Source: Chromatiales bacterium
GTDB taxonomy: Bacteria > Pseudomonadota > Gammaproteobacteria > Steroidobacterales > GCA-2729495
Direction: 5' to 3'
Length of the DNA stretch: 34,668 nucleotides
Assembly: GCA_018699155.1 (NCBI GenBank)
Contig: JABIQA010000166.1
Coordinates: forward strand, 1 to 34,668
Below the pieces are notes generated by a model. The model did not search any database. It was not told the origin of the DNA and saw only the letters and a list, made by a program, of their open reading frames with translations. The first letter of the stretch is position 1, and each line of letters starts with the position of its first letter. Shown piece after piece: positions 1 through 7,514 of the stretch. A program made the position numbers and the translations under genes.

Positions 1-905
1 ACGCCCATTGCTTGCGCGACGCCATGCACGGCTTTCGCCGCCTTTACGCCTTCTACGACTTGCCCGATTTCCTCAGAGATGTCTTCCATGCTCCTTCCCT
101 TTGCCAGAGCCAGTCCCATGCGTCGATTGCGCGACTGGTTGTCCGTGCAGGTAAGGACCAAATCACCCATGCCCGATAAGCCCATAAAGGTGGATTCTTT
201 CGCGCCGAGCGCAATACCGAGGCGCGAGAGCTCCCGTAAACCACGGGTGATTAGCAGCACACGCGTATTGGCGCCGTAACCCAGCCCATCCGATAAACCC
301 GTTGCTATAGCCAATATGTTTTTGATGGCGCCACCCACCTCCACCCCAATGATGTCATTTGAGGTATAGGCTTTAAATGTTTTGCTGGTAAAGGCCCGCG
401 AAAGATCATCGGCAAAGACGTCATCGGTAGCCGCAATAGTCATTGCTGTTGGCAGGCCATTGCCAACCTCAGTTGCGAAAGTAGGCCCGGAAACAACAGC
501 CAGCGGTATCGATGTGCCGAGCACCTCTTCGGCAACCTCGTGAGCCAGCTTGCCGGTGCTCAGTTCAAAGCCTTTTGTTGCCCAGGCGATGCGGGCATCG
601 CTTCGTAACCATGGTTTTATCTTCTGCAGAACTTCACGGAAGACATGGCTGGGCACCACCAAAAGAATGTCGCGATGTGCCCCGATATTTTCCTCAAGGT
701 CTGCCGAGATACGAAGGTTTTTGGGGACCCTGATACCGGGCAGAAACCGATGGTTAACACGGTCAGTGGTGAGCGAGTCGATCACTTCCGGCTCCATGCC
801 CCAGAGGCAAGCATCGGTGCCAGCGCGCGCCAGCTGAATTGCCAGCGCGGTGCCCCAGGAACCGGCGCCAATAACCGCAATTTTGTGTGTGTGCTTGCTG
901 CTCAT
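1..905 (-). CDS. gpsA: Glycerol-3-phosphate dehydrogenase [NAD(P)+], C-terminus cut by window edge
   Basis: GpsA reduces dihydroxyacetone phosphate to sn-glycerol 3-phosphate in the cytoplasm, supplying the phospholipid backbone. I translated this frame by hand. It starts at ATG 905 (MSSKHTHKIAVIGAGSWGTA) and stays open to base 1, giving about 301 residues of the roughly 335 usual for the family. Visible landmarks are the N-terminal dinucleotide-binding GAGSWGTA, the substrate-domain stretch EVGGAIKNILAIATG with the conserved catalytic lysine, and the family signature GDLVLTCTDNQSRNRRMG. The C-terminal end lies outside the window. It is the last visible gene of the rhodanese-grxC-secB-gpsA run, the same order as in Escherichia coli, with 26 bases between secB and gpsA. 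Identification is near certain. Confidence 0.97.
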   Translation of the reverse strand, partial: MSSKHTHKIAVIGAGSWGTALAIQLARAGTDACLWGMEPEVIDSLTTDRVNHRFLPGIRVPKNLRISADLEENIGAHRDILLVVPSHVFREVLQKIKPWLRSDARIAWATKGFELSTGKLAHEVAEEVLGTSIPLAVVSGPTFATEVGNGLPTAMTIAATDDVFADDLSRAFTSKTFKAYTSNDIIGVEVGGAIKNILAIATGLSDGLGYGANTRVLLITRGLRELSRLGIALGAKESTFMGLSGMGDLVLTCTDNQSRNRRMGLALAKGRSMEDISEEIGQVVEGVKAAKAVHGVAQAMG

Positions 906-931
906 ACGCGTCGCCCTAGAAAATATTGCGT

Positions 932-1396
932 TTATGCCTGAGGCTTCCCGTGCTGTATTGATTGAGCGTACAGCGCCTCGAAATTAATGGGCTGCAATAC
1001 CAGCGGCGGAAAGCCTCCGCGGGTCGCTGTCGATGAAATGGTCTCGCGAACATAGGGGAACAATGTGGCAGGGCAATGGGTGCCGATAATCTGACCAAGC
1101 TCTTCCTTATGGAAGCCCCGCATCTCAAATATCCCGGCCTGATCAATTTCAATAAGAAACACGGTTTGATCGCCTCGTTTGGCGTGGACGCTCAGGTGCA
1201 AAATGACTTCAAAGCGGTTATCCCCCAGTTCCCGATGAGAGTTCTTGATGTTGAGCTTGGTCTCCATCTCAGCATCAACCTGCTTAAATACATCCGGGCT
1301 GTTTGGTGATTCAAATGAAAGATCTTTGATGTACATCTGATGAAGTAAAAATTGCTTGCTTGCTGTATTGCTGCTTGCGGTGGCGTTTTCTGTCAT
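932..1396 (-). CDS. secB: Protein-export chaperone SecB
   Basis: SecB is a cytosolic tetrameric chaperone that keeps preproteins unfolded and hands them to SecA for export through SecYEG. The 154-residue product has the usual family length and core sequence: the YIKDLSFESPN stretch near residues 22-32, the beta-strand region around EVILHLSVHAKR, and the conserved C-terminal block GTHCPATLFPYVRE with the following GGFPPLVLQPINFEALYAQ. It lies 11 bases downstream of grxC and 26 bases upstream of gpsA, so the genes are very likely co-transcribed. The alternative start at residue 22 would remove the conserved beginning, so ATG 1396 is preferred. Confidence 0.97.
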   Translation of the reverse strand: MTENATASSNTASKQFLLHQMYIKDLSFESPNSPDVFKQVDAEMETKLNIKNSHRELGDNRFEVILHLSVHAKRGDQTVFLIEIDQAGIFEMRGFHKEELGQIIGTHCPATLFPYVRETISSTATRGGFPPLVLQPINFEALYAQSIQHGKPQA

Positions 1397-1407
1397 GGGT
1401 AATCCTG

Positions 1408-1668
1408 TTAGCGGCCAAGACGCGAATCAAATTCGCCGGCCTCTTCAAGTGCCGCCATATCATCGTAGCCGCCGATATGTTCGTCATTGATGAATATTTG
1501 TGGAACAGTGGAGCGGCCGGAGCGAGCTATCATTTCTTCGCGCAGTGTCGCATTACCGCCGATATTGATTTCGGTATAAGTGACGCCTTTCTTTTTGAAA
1601 AGCGCTTTTGCTGCGGCGCAGAAGCCACAGAACGGCTTGGTGTACATAATGATTTTAGATGCTGGCAT
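1408..1668 (-). CDS. grxC: Glutaredoxin 3 (GrxC)
   Basis: This is a small cytoplasmic glutathione-dependent disulfide reductase of 86 residues, the normal size for GrxC. The redox motif is Cys14-Gly-Phe-Cys17, preceded by the typical YTKPF. The cis-proline motif TVPQIF and the glutathione-binding GGYDD near the C-terminus are both present. The active site is CGFC rather than the CPYC of the E. coli protein; both keep two cysteines, so dithiol chemistry should be possible. It lies 14 bases after the rhodanese gene and 11 bases before secB, matching the conserved gammaproteobacterial cluster. Confidence 0.95.
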   Translation of the reverse strand: MPASKIIMYTKPFCGFCAAAKALFKKKGVTYTEINIGGNATLREEMIARSGRSTVPQIFINDEHIGGYDDMAALEEAGEFDSRLGR

Positions 1669-1682
1669 AGAAAAATCCTCCG

Positions 1683-2096
1683 CTAGCTGCGCTCGGTTGG
1701 CAGGTTATCCTGCTGCCATGCCGCTATACCACCTTTAAGGCTGAAGCTGTTGTCAAACCCGGCTTTGCGCAATTCAGCCAGCGCACGGGCGCTCTTGGTG
1801 CCATTTTCACAGACCAATAATACGCCTTTGTTTGATTTCAGCTTCTTGCTGTTCGCCAGCTCTCTCGGGTTTAGATTGAGCGCTTCAATGAGGTGCCCTT
1901 GTTTAAAGGCATCGGCATCGCGCAGGTCAACCACAGTAGCGCCATTGTTAATAAGCCCGACGGCCTGCGGCGCTGAAATACTGCCCACTGCCTGCGATCT
2001 AAGGCGCAATTCGTTAAAAATAACTGCCAGTAGGGTGCCGACAATGGCTAATGCGAGCCAGATATTAGCGTTCGCAAATTCAATAAGTCTATCCAT
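1683..2096 (-). CDS. yibN: Membrane-anchored rhodanese-domain protein (YibN-like)
   Basis: The product has 137 residues: one N-terminal membrane segment (about residues 11-29) followed by a single rhodanese domain. The putative catalytic cysteine is Cys96 in the loop CENGTKSA, and the domain shows the usual VVDLRDADAFKQGHL and KGGIAAW landmarks. Rhodaneses move sulfane sulfur or carry it as a persulfide; the physiological substrate is unknown. YibN of E. coli has the same architecture and also begins the grxC-secB-gpsA run. Start ATG 2096 gives a short N-terminus directly before the membrane segment. In E. coli the phosphoglycerate mutase gene gpmM lies between yibN and envC; here the two genes are directly divergent. 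Confidence 0.92.
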   Translation of the reverse strand: MDRLIEFANANIWLALAIVGTLLAVIFNELRLRSQAVGSISAPQAVGLINNGATVVDLRDADAFKQGHLIEALNLNPRELANSKKLKSNKGVLLVCENGTKSARALAELRKAGFDNSFSLKGGIAAWQQDNLPTERS

Positions 2097-2136
2097 GGGA
2101 GATTCTGCTTCAGTTTATGCTTAATTAAGGAGGGCA

Positions 2137-2164
2137 ATTATACCCTGCTTCATTTGTTGGTGAA
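2137..2164 (-). promoter_or_regulatory. Candidate sigma-70 promoter for the yibN-grxC-secB-gpsA operon
   Basis: Read on the minus strand, there is a perfect TATAAT -10 box (2137-2142), a 16-base spacer and TTCACC (2159-2164; 4 of 6 matches to TTGACA). The expected transcript start is about 35 bases upstream of the rhodanese ATG. Based on sequence match only. Confidence 0.4.
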
Positions 2165-2167
2165 TGG

Positions 2168-2196
2168 TTGTGAGCGTGTTTCGGTCATCTTGTTAT
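2168..2196 (+). promoter_or_regulatory. Weak candidate promoter for envC
   Basis: TTGTGA (2168-2173) and TGTTAT (2191-2196) are separated by 17 bases, each matching consensus at 4 of 6 positions, about 20 bases before the chosen envC ATG. Placement in the divergent gap between yibN and envC is sensible, but such matches are common by chance. Confidence 0.2.
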
Positions 2197-2216
2197 TGCC
2201 CTACACTCGCTACGTG

Positions 2217-3353
2217 ATGAAACTCCTCTTTAGCACCTTAACAGTGGCGGCCATTTTGTCGGGCTCCGCTCACGCGGAACCGACAGAAGCTGAGGCGCGG
2301 GCTGAACTAGAAGCCGTGCGGCAACAGATTCAGCAGCTGCAGAAGCAACGCAAGCGTGATGGCGAGAAGCTCAGCCGGGTTGAGCGTGACTTAAAAGACA
2401 GTGAAATTGCCGAACAGAAGGCCCGTAACGCACTGAGCACCGTGCGCGCCGACCTGGAGAATGCGCAGAAGGCTAACGCCAAACTATTGGTGGAGCAGCG
2501 CAAGCAGCAAAGCGTGCTCACCAATATGCAGGCCGATCTAGCACTGCAGATGCGCCTTGCTTATATCCAGGGTCAAGAGCAATGGTTGAAGCTGGTTTTA
2601 AGCCAGCAGGATCCGGGAGCGCTGGGGCGACGGCTTACCTGGTATGAGTATCTGACAAGGCAACGCACGGCGCTTATTGGCCAGGTGCAGAAGCAGCTGG
2701 TTGATTTGCAGCGTATTGCCGAAGAGCTTGAGGCTGAAGCGAAACGCTTAAAAGCTCTTGAGTTCAGTCGCACAGCTGCGCTGAATGAAGTAAAGGCGGC
2801 ACGTGCGGAGCGCGAGAAGGCCGTGGCGAAACTAAAAAAAGACGCATCAACCAGCGAAGCTCAGCTCGCATCACTTAACAAACAGGCAAAGGAACTCGAC
2901 AAACTGGTTATTGAGCTAGCCAGTGTATTGCCGGAAATGCCTAGATTGCCTGCGGGTCCGTTCGCCAATCAGAAAGGCAAGCTGTCATGGCCGGTGAAGG
3001 GTCGTGTGTTGAAGAGCTATGGTGAGCTCCGTAGCAGCGGGCAGTTGCGCTGGAATGGCGTGTTAATTGCGGCGCCTTCCGGCAACAATGTTCGTGCGTT
3101 TTTTCATGGGCGGGTGATTTATGCCGACTGGTTGCAGGGCATGGGCTTGTTGATGATTGTTGAACATGGTGATGGCTACCTCAGCCTCTATGGGCACAAT
3201 CAGGAGTTGTTGCACGGTGTCGGCAGCTGGGTTCAGCCCAATGAGGTTATTGCCCGCGTTGGCGATAGTGGCGGTCAGGCGGAGCCGGCTGTGTATTTCG
3301 AGCTGCGTAAAGCCGGCCAGCCTATTAGCCCGACCCCATGGATCAAGAGATAG
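2217..3353 (+). CDS. envC: Murein hydrolase activator EnvC (coiled coil plus degenerate LytM domain)
   Basis: EnvC is a periplasmic division factor that activates N-acetylmuramoyl-L-alanine amidases at the septum under control of FtsEX. The frame is open further upstream, but ATG 2217 is chosen because it starts a clean signal peptide (MKLLFSTLTVAAILSGSAHA). The 378-residue product then has a long charged, Q/K/E/R-rich coiled coil to about residue 235 and a C-terminal LytM/M23-type domain from about residue 250 (GKLSWPVKGRVLKSYG). Where active M23 enzymes have an H-x-G-x-D zinc-binding motif, this protein reads RWNGVLIAAPSG, so zinc ligands are missing and it should be a non-catalytic activator, as in E. 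coli EnvC. The ctpA and yibQ genes follow on the same strand, the usual order. Confidence 0.93.
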   Translation: MKLLFSTLTVAAILSGSAHAEPTEAEARAELEAVRQQIQQLQKQRKRDGEKLSRVERDLKDSEIAEQKARNALSTVRADLENAQKANAKLLVEQRKQQSVLTNMQADLALQMRLAYIQGQEQWLKLVLSQQDPGALGRRLTWYEYLTRQRTALIGQVQKQLVDLQRIAEELEAEAKRLKALEFSRTAALNEVKAARAEREKAVAKLKKDASTSEAQLASLNKQAKELDKLVIELASVLPEMPRLPAGPFANQKGKLSWPVKGRVLKSYGELRSSGQLRWNGVLIAAPSGNNVRAFFHGRVIYADWLQGMGLLMIVEHGDGYLSLYGHNQELLHGVGSWVQPNEVIARVGDSGGQAEPAVYFELRKAGQPISPTPWIKR

Positions 3354-3502
3354 GCATTAAGTCATTAAAAAACATAGATTTTTCGGGTTTAATGAAAAAA
3401 TCTGTAACAGGTTGGGTGTTGGGTTTTGCGACACAGTCGCTGCGGTAATAGGTGTGAAATAGCTATTCTAATAGCCCGTTTCACCATCTGGACCCGCAGC
3501 TT

Positions 3503-4750
3503 ATGCGCACAGGCAAGAAGACCGCTTTAACTTTAATTATTGGCGCAATGCTGGGTTTTGCCCTGTCGTTTGGTTCCGGCGTGCTTGCGCAGCGAGAGCC
3601 TCCCCGTGATTCGCTGCCGTGGGACGAAGCTCGTTTGTTGTCCGAAGTGTTGGAGCGTGTTCGCCAGGAGTACGTTGAGCCGCTTGAGGATCGCGATCTT
3701 ATTGAGGGCGCGGTGCGGGGGTTGGTCACTGAGCTCGATCCTCACTCACAGTTTCTCGACAGCAACCAATACGAAGAAATCCGGATCAATAGCAGTGGCA
3801 ATTATTCAGGCGTCGGCCTGGAGGTTAGTCTCGATAGCGATCGGGTGCGCGTGGTAGCTCCTATTGAGGGGTCACCAGCAGCCTTGGCCGGCATTCGACC
3901 GGGCGATCAAATTTTAAGCATCAACAACTTCGACATGAGCCCGGCCAACGCGAATAAGACGGTTGGCCTCATGCGTGGCAAGCCAGGTACAGAAGTGCAT
4001 ATTCGTATCGCCCGCAATAGTGAAGCAGAGCCCATTAATTTCACTCTGATACGCAGCCATGTTCAGGTCAATAGTGTGAGCGCCAATTTACTAGAGACTG
4101 ATTACGGTTACGTGCGGATCAGCCATTTTAGTGACACCACCTACGCTGATATGCGCGATGCGCTTGATGAATTACGGCATGACAACCATGGCCAGCTTAA
4201 GGGCCTGCTGCTTGATCTTCGTAACAACCCGGGCGGCGTGCTTGATGCTGCGGTTGACGTTTCCGATGCTTTTTTGGACAGCGGCACAATTGTTAGTGCT
4301 AGTGGGCGGGCCGTTGATGCTAGCTTCAGGCACGAAGCGACAGAGGGCGATCTGGTAGACGGCGCCCGGATGGTTGTCCTCGTGAATAAAGGCTCGGCAT
4401 CGGCATCTGAAATTGTGGCCGGTGCTTTGCAGGACAATAACCGCGCATTGATTGCCGGCGTGCGCACCTTTGGCAAGGGCTCCGTACAAACGGTTATTCC
4501 GTTATCCAGCGGCCGAGCGATTAAACTGACCACATCGCTGTACTTCACGCCGTCAGGTGTTTCGATTCACGGAGAAGGTATTTCTCCTGATACACGAATT
4601 GAGGCCGATAAGATAGCCGATAGACAGGCAGGTGTTAACAGCCATTTCACCAACAAAGCATTGGCTTTGTTGCAGACCGATTCGCAGCTGCAAGCTGCGA
4701 TGAATTTGTTGAAAGAGCCCCGTCTTCTGCAAAGTAATGCTGTTCACTGA
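3503..4750 (+). CDS. ctpA: C-terminal processing serine protease, CtpA/Prc family (S41)
   Basis: The 415-residue product has an N-terminal signal or anchor (about residues 6-29), a PDZ domain (about residues 100-185, with the SGVGLEVSL and GSPAALAGIRPGDQI stretches) and an S41 catalytic core. The expected catalytic dyad is Ser300 in KGSASASEI and Lys325 in RTFGKGSVQ, with Gln329 four residues on; the 25-residue Ser-Lys spacing equals that of E. coli Prc. CtpA-type proteases cleave periplasmic proteins from their C-termini, and in several gammaproteobacteria they degrade peptidoglycan hydrolases with a lipoprotein adaptor. No adaptor gene is visible here. The gap of about 150 bases after envC may hold its own promoter. 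The position between envC and yibQ is the standard one. Confidence 0.94.
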   Translation: MRTGKKTALTLIIGAMLGFALSFGSGVLAQREPPRDSLPWDEARLLSEVLERVRQEYVEPLEDRDLIEGAVRGLVTELDPHSQFLDSNQYEEIRINSSGNYSGVGLEVSLDSDRVRVVAPIEGSPAALAGIRPGDQILSINNFDMSPANANKTVGLMRGKPGTEVHIRIARNSEAEPINFTLIRSHVQVNSVSANLLETDYGYVRISHFSDTTYADMRDALDELRHDNHGQLKGLLLDLRNNPGGVLDAAVDVSDAFLDSGTIVSASGRAVDASFRHEATEGDLVDGARMVVLVNKGSASASEIVAGALQDNNRALIAGVRTFGKGSVQTVIPLSSGRAIKLTTSLYFTPSGVSIHGEGISPDTRIEADKIADRQAGVNSHFTNKALALLQTDSQLQAAMNLLKEPRLLQSNAVH

Positions 4751-4826
4751 GGTTTTGTTTGACCTGATCACTGGTATAGCTCTGCCTTACTAGTCGCTAC
4801 CCATAAAACAGCGTAGTCTTTGCGCC

Positions 4827-5639
4827 GTGACCCGACTCAAATATTGCCGTTCTGTATGCGCCCGCCTTGGCGGTTTTTTCGTGTTGGCGTTGAGCGCGGC
4901 TGTCTGCGCAGCGCCCCCTGTTTCGCCGGTCATTGCTATCATCATCGACGACCTCGGCCAGCAACGCGATTACAGTCTTGCCGTTACCCGATTGCCCGGG
5001 CCTGTTGCCTGTTCAGTGCTTCCGCACACGCCCTGGGCCGCGCAAGTTTCCGCGGCTGCCGCAACCTCAGGGAAAGAGGTGCTGCTGCACCTGCCTCTGC
5101 AGGCGATGGAGACAAGTCGCCTCGCCGGTATTGGCGAAATTAGTCTTGATAACAGCCGCGAAGAGTTGCAACAGATTCTCGCGGCCGACCTTGCCTCGGT
5201 ACCGAATGCGGTTGGTATTAATAATCATATGGGCAGCCTGATTACCCGGCACCCAGGCCACATGGATTGGTTGATGGCCGAGATCGCTACGTATCAACAT
5301 TTGTTTTTTGTCGACAGTTACACCACAGCCCAGAGCATTGCTGCTGATATGGCTGCCGAGCATGGGATACCCGTAACCCGCAGAAATATATTTCTGGACA
5401 ATGAGCCTGGCGAAGAAAATTTGAAACATGAGTATCGGCGTCTACTTAACATTGCCCGCAAGCAAGGCTTTGCGGTAGCCATCGGACATCCATACCCTGA
5501 AACCACAGCATTTCTGCAACAGGTTTTGCCGATGTTGCCGGATCAGGGCATACGGTTGGTGTCGGTGGCCGAATTAATTGCTTATCAGCAAAAGCTCCAG
5601 ACCGCCAAGGTCGGCTCTATCGGGCCGACGGAGTTATGA
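4827..5639 (+). CDS. yibQ: Divergent polysaccharide deacetylase family protein (YibQ-like), exported
   Basis: The 270-residue product matches the divergent polysaccharide deacetylase family typified by YibQ. The start is taken as GTG 4827, which begins a basic then hydrophobic signal peptide ending near residue 28. The core shows VIAIIIDDLG with paired aspartates, the GINNHMGS stretch, FFVDSYT and AIGHPYPET, all characteristic of this NodB-like fold. Members are predicted periplasmic, but their substrate has not been settled. The gene follows ctpA by 76 bases and precedes crcB by 31. The GTG start is the main uncertainty about its extent. Confidence 0.9.
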   Translation: MTRLKYCRSVCARLGGFFVLALSAAVCAAPPVSPVIAIIIDDLGQQRDYSLAVTRLPGPVACSVLPHTPWAAQVSAAAATSGKEVLLHLPLQAMETSRLAGIGEISLDNSREELQQILAADLASVPNAVGINNHMGSLITRHPGHMDWLMAEIATYQHLFFVDSYTTAQSIAADMAAEHGIPVTRRNIFLDNEPGEENLKHEYRRLLNIARKQGFAVAIGHPYPETTAFLQQVLPMLPDQGIRLVSVAELIAYQQKLQTAKVGSIGPTEL

Positions 5640-5670
5640 TGCGGCAAGAACGCCATGAGGAACGCCGAAC

Positions 5671-6063
5671 ATGAATGGGATTACATTTGGTCAGGTACTG
5701 ATTGTGGGCATGGGTGGTTTTATCGGCTCTAGTCTTCGTTTTGTGGTGCATCATTGGGTGCAAAAGGCTTGGCTTCCGGGCGTTTTTCCATTCGGCACTT
5801 TAGCGGTGAACATGATCGGCTGTTTATTGATCGGCTTGGTAATTGGGCTAAGCGATGTGCGCGGTCTGCTCGACCAGCAATGGCGTTTGTTTCTTGCTGT
5901 CGGCGTTCTCGGTGGTTTTACCACCTATTCCAGTTTCGCCTATGAAAATTTCAGCCTTCTAAGCAGTGCCGAGTTTTTAAAACTCGGCATCAATATTATT
6001 GTGCAGATTTCTCTTGGTTTGTTGCTCGCTTGGGCGGGGTATCAGGGCGCACGGCTCATTTGA
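5671..6063 (+). CDS. crcB: Fluoride exporter CrcB/Fluc
   Basis: This is a 130-residue inner-membrane protein with four predicted helices, the normal size of Fluc channels, which assemble as antiparallel dimers and let fluoride leave the cell. Seen in the sequence are the helix-2 motif GTLAVNMIGCLLIG with the conserved asparagine, and GGFTTYSSF, which carries the break in helix 3 with the Na+-site threonines and the phenylalanine that lines the fluoride path. The start ATG 5671 follows a GAGGAA ribosome-binding site. It lies 31 bases after yibQ and is closed by a strong terminator. No fluoride riboswitch is visible upstream. Confidence 0.95.
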   Translation: MNGITFGQVLIVGMGGFIGSSLRFVVHHWVQKAWLPGVFPFGTLAVNMIGCLLIGLVIGLSDVRGLLDQQWRLFLAVGVLGGFTTYSSFAYENFSLLSSAEFLKLGINIIVQISLGLLLAWAGYQGARLI

Positions 6064-6093
6064 TTGACGTCTTTGGCGAAGTGATGAGAGTAC

Positions 6094-6121
6094 AAAAAAG
6101 CCCGCGTTAGCGGGCTTTTTT
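6094..6121. terminator. Bidirectional intrinsic terminator between crcB and the HIT gene
   Basis: A-run, stem GCCCGC, loop GTTA-like centre, complementary GCGGGC, then a T-run. Because A and T runs flank both sides, it can serve crcB (plus) and the HIT gene (minus), which converge here. Confidence 0.9.
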
Positions 6122-6140
6122 AGAGGCTATTAAGTAGGGG

Positions 6141-6560
6141 CTATATCAGAGCATCGCGAATTCTTGAAGCGCGCTCCTCGAGAATAACGGGATCAGCCAT
6201 TGCGCCCGAATGTCGCCGTAATGGCACGTCTTCCCAGCGCGGTACCACATGCATATGCACGTGAAAGACGCTTTGCCCGGCAGCCTCATTGTTGAATTGG
6301 CTAATCATGATGCCGTCCGGCTTCATTGCTGAATTCACCGCCCTCGCGATCTTCTGTGTCGTTTGAATAAGCCGTGCGGCCCCTTCTGCAGACAGTTCCA
6401 GCAGATTACAGGCAGCTTCTTTCGGAATGATTAGCGTATGGCCTTCGGCCTGGGGCATAACATCCATAAAGGCGAGGGTATGTTCATCTTCATAGACTTT
6501 GACCGCGGGAATTTCATCCCGAAGGATTTTTGCAAAAAGGTTATTGCTGTCGTATGCCAT
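6141..6560 (-). CDS. HIT-family nucleotide-binding hydrolase
   Basis: The 139-residue product is a histidine-triad protein. The triad is plain in FHVHMHVVPRW near residues 99-109, which provides the nucleophilic histidine for hydrolysis of nucleotide phosphoramidates or related adenylylated compounds. The N-terminal SNNLFAKILRDEIPAVKVYEDE and the following LAFMDVMPQAEGHTLIIPK are standard for the Hint/Fhit superfamily. A very strong ribosome-binding site (AAGGAGG, minus strand, 6566-6572) fixes ATG 6560 as the start. It is transcribed alone, convergent with crcB and divergent from the thioesterase. The native substrate cannot be read from sequence. Confidence 0.93.
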   Translation of the reverse strand: MAYDSNNLFAKILRDEIPAVKVYEDEHTLAFMDVMPQAEGHTLIIPKEAACNLLELSAEGAARLIQTTQKIARAVNSAMKPDGIMISQFNNEAAGQSVFHVHMHVVPRWEDVPLRRHSGAMADPVILEERASRIRDALI

Positions 6561-6632
6561 GTCGGCCTCCTTGGTGTTCTACATCATAACCCTTGTAATA
6601 GAGCGGGCAGAAGATGGTGGTAGCATAGCGCA

Positions 6633-7052
6633 ATGAATACTACCCGCAGTGATGGTTCCCGTTGTTTTGTTTGTGGTCCGGATAATCCGGATGGTCTGCA
6701 ATTAATTTTTTCTCTCGAGAATGATGTGTGTCGAGCAAGCTTTACGCCTGAGGCTCATACGGTGGGATATGATGATCTCGTGCATGGCGGAATTTTATTC
6801 GCCGTGTTGGACGATGTCATGGCCAACTGGCTTTTTCTGAAAGGCGTGCGGGCGCATACCGCGAAATGTGAGATCCGCTACCGCGAGCCAGTGTATCTGG
6901 GCACAACGCTTGCACTCGAAGGGCGTGCGAAGCGGGTTAAGGGGCGTATGGTGATGATGGAAGGCAAGGCGGTTCGCGCTGAAGATGGCGTTGTTGTTGC
7001 CGAAACCATGGCTTCATTCATGATTGTGGATGGCACGCTGCAGCTCGGATAG
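6633..7052 (+). CDS. PaaI-type acyl-CoA thioesterase (hotdog fold)
   Basis: The product is a 139-residue single hotdog-domain protein. The N-terminal motif CFVCGPDNPDGLQL is typical of a PaaI/THEM4-related subgroup. The core has VHGGILFAVLDDVMANW, where the HGG turn and the acidic residue of the following helix form the usual thioesterase active site. It probably hydrolyses an acyl-CoA; chain preference is unknown. It is a single-gene unit ending in a strong terminator and divergent from the HIT gene. Confidence 0.88.
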   Translation: MNTTRSDGSRCFVCGPDNPDGLQLIFSLENDVCRASFTPEAHTVGYDDLVHGGILFAVLDDVMANWLFLKGVRAHTAKCEIRYREPVYLGTTLALEGRAKRVKGRMVMMEGKAVRAEDGVVVAETMASFMIVDGTLQLG

Positions 7053-7107
7053 TCGCGTACGATATAGCTTCGCTTGAATCCACCATAGATTGGTGTACTC
7101 CGAAGTT

Positions 7108-7137
7108 AAAAAAAGGCCGCTTTATGCGGCCTTTTTT
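7108..7137. terminator. Bidirectional intrinsic terminator between the thioesterase and DUF1330 genes
   Basis: AAAAAAA then GGCCGC, loop TTTAT, GCGGCC and TTTTTT. The symmetric A and T tracts allow termination of the thioesterase gene (plus) and of the tat-OPT-DUF1330 transcription unit (minus). Confidence 0.9.
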
Positions 7138-7162
7138 AGTCTGTTAGAGCTCTGACTAATGC

Positions 7163-7453
7163 TCAGCCCTCATAAATAGCAACGTCGTATGTGCCGGTGC
7201 CATCGCGCAAATGCTTAATTGCATTGTATTCTTCGCTCGCCCAGAAAGCCTTCATCTGATCCATGGTTGGGAAAGAGGTTATCAGTACAACTTTACCTTT
7301 CAGGAAATCGCCTTCTTTGATTTCGGCAGCAGGCCCACGAACCAGGTATGAGCCGCCCATGTTGGCGACGATCTTTGCCGATGTTGCTGCATAGGTTTTC
7401 ATTTCGGGTGTAGGGTTGGTGATATGACAAATTGCCACCTGATACGCTGCCAT
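7163..7453 (-). CDS. DUF1330 family protein
   Basis: The 96-residue product belongs to DUF1330, small dimeric alpha-beta barrel-type proteins with no agreed function. Recognisable parts are MAAYQVAICHITNP at the start, the GGSYLVRGP strand, and the central LITSFPTMDQMKAFWAS followed by EEYNAIKHLR. A strong ribosome-binding site (AAGGAGAG) stands just before ATG 7453. It lies 61 bases after the OPT transporter gene on the same strand and just before a terminator, so it may be the last gene of that transcript. No signal peptide or membrane segment is visible. Confidence 0.88.
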   Translation of the reverse strand: MAAYQVAICHITNPTPEMKTYAATSAKIVANMGGSYLVRGPAAEIKEGDFLKGKVVLITSFPTMDQMKAFWASEEYNAIKHLRDGTGTYDVAIYEG

Positions 7454-7514
7454 TGAAACTCTCCTTGAATAGACGAATACGACCGCAGTCGATGTTGGGG
7501 CTTATTGTCTGTGT

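Noticed and set aside
3373-3401. Hairpin AGATTTTT...AAAAAATCT after envC as a terminator
   Set aside because: The stem is almost entirely A-T pairs and no T tract follows, so intrinsic termination is not supported.
5640-5670. Possible fluoride riboswitch before crcB
   Set aside because: Only 31 bases separate yibQ and crcB, and the conserved crcB-motif core and pseudoknot elements are not present.
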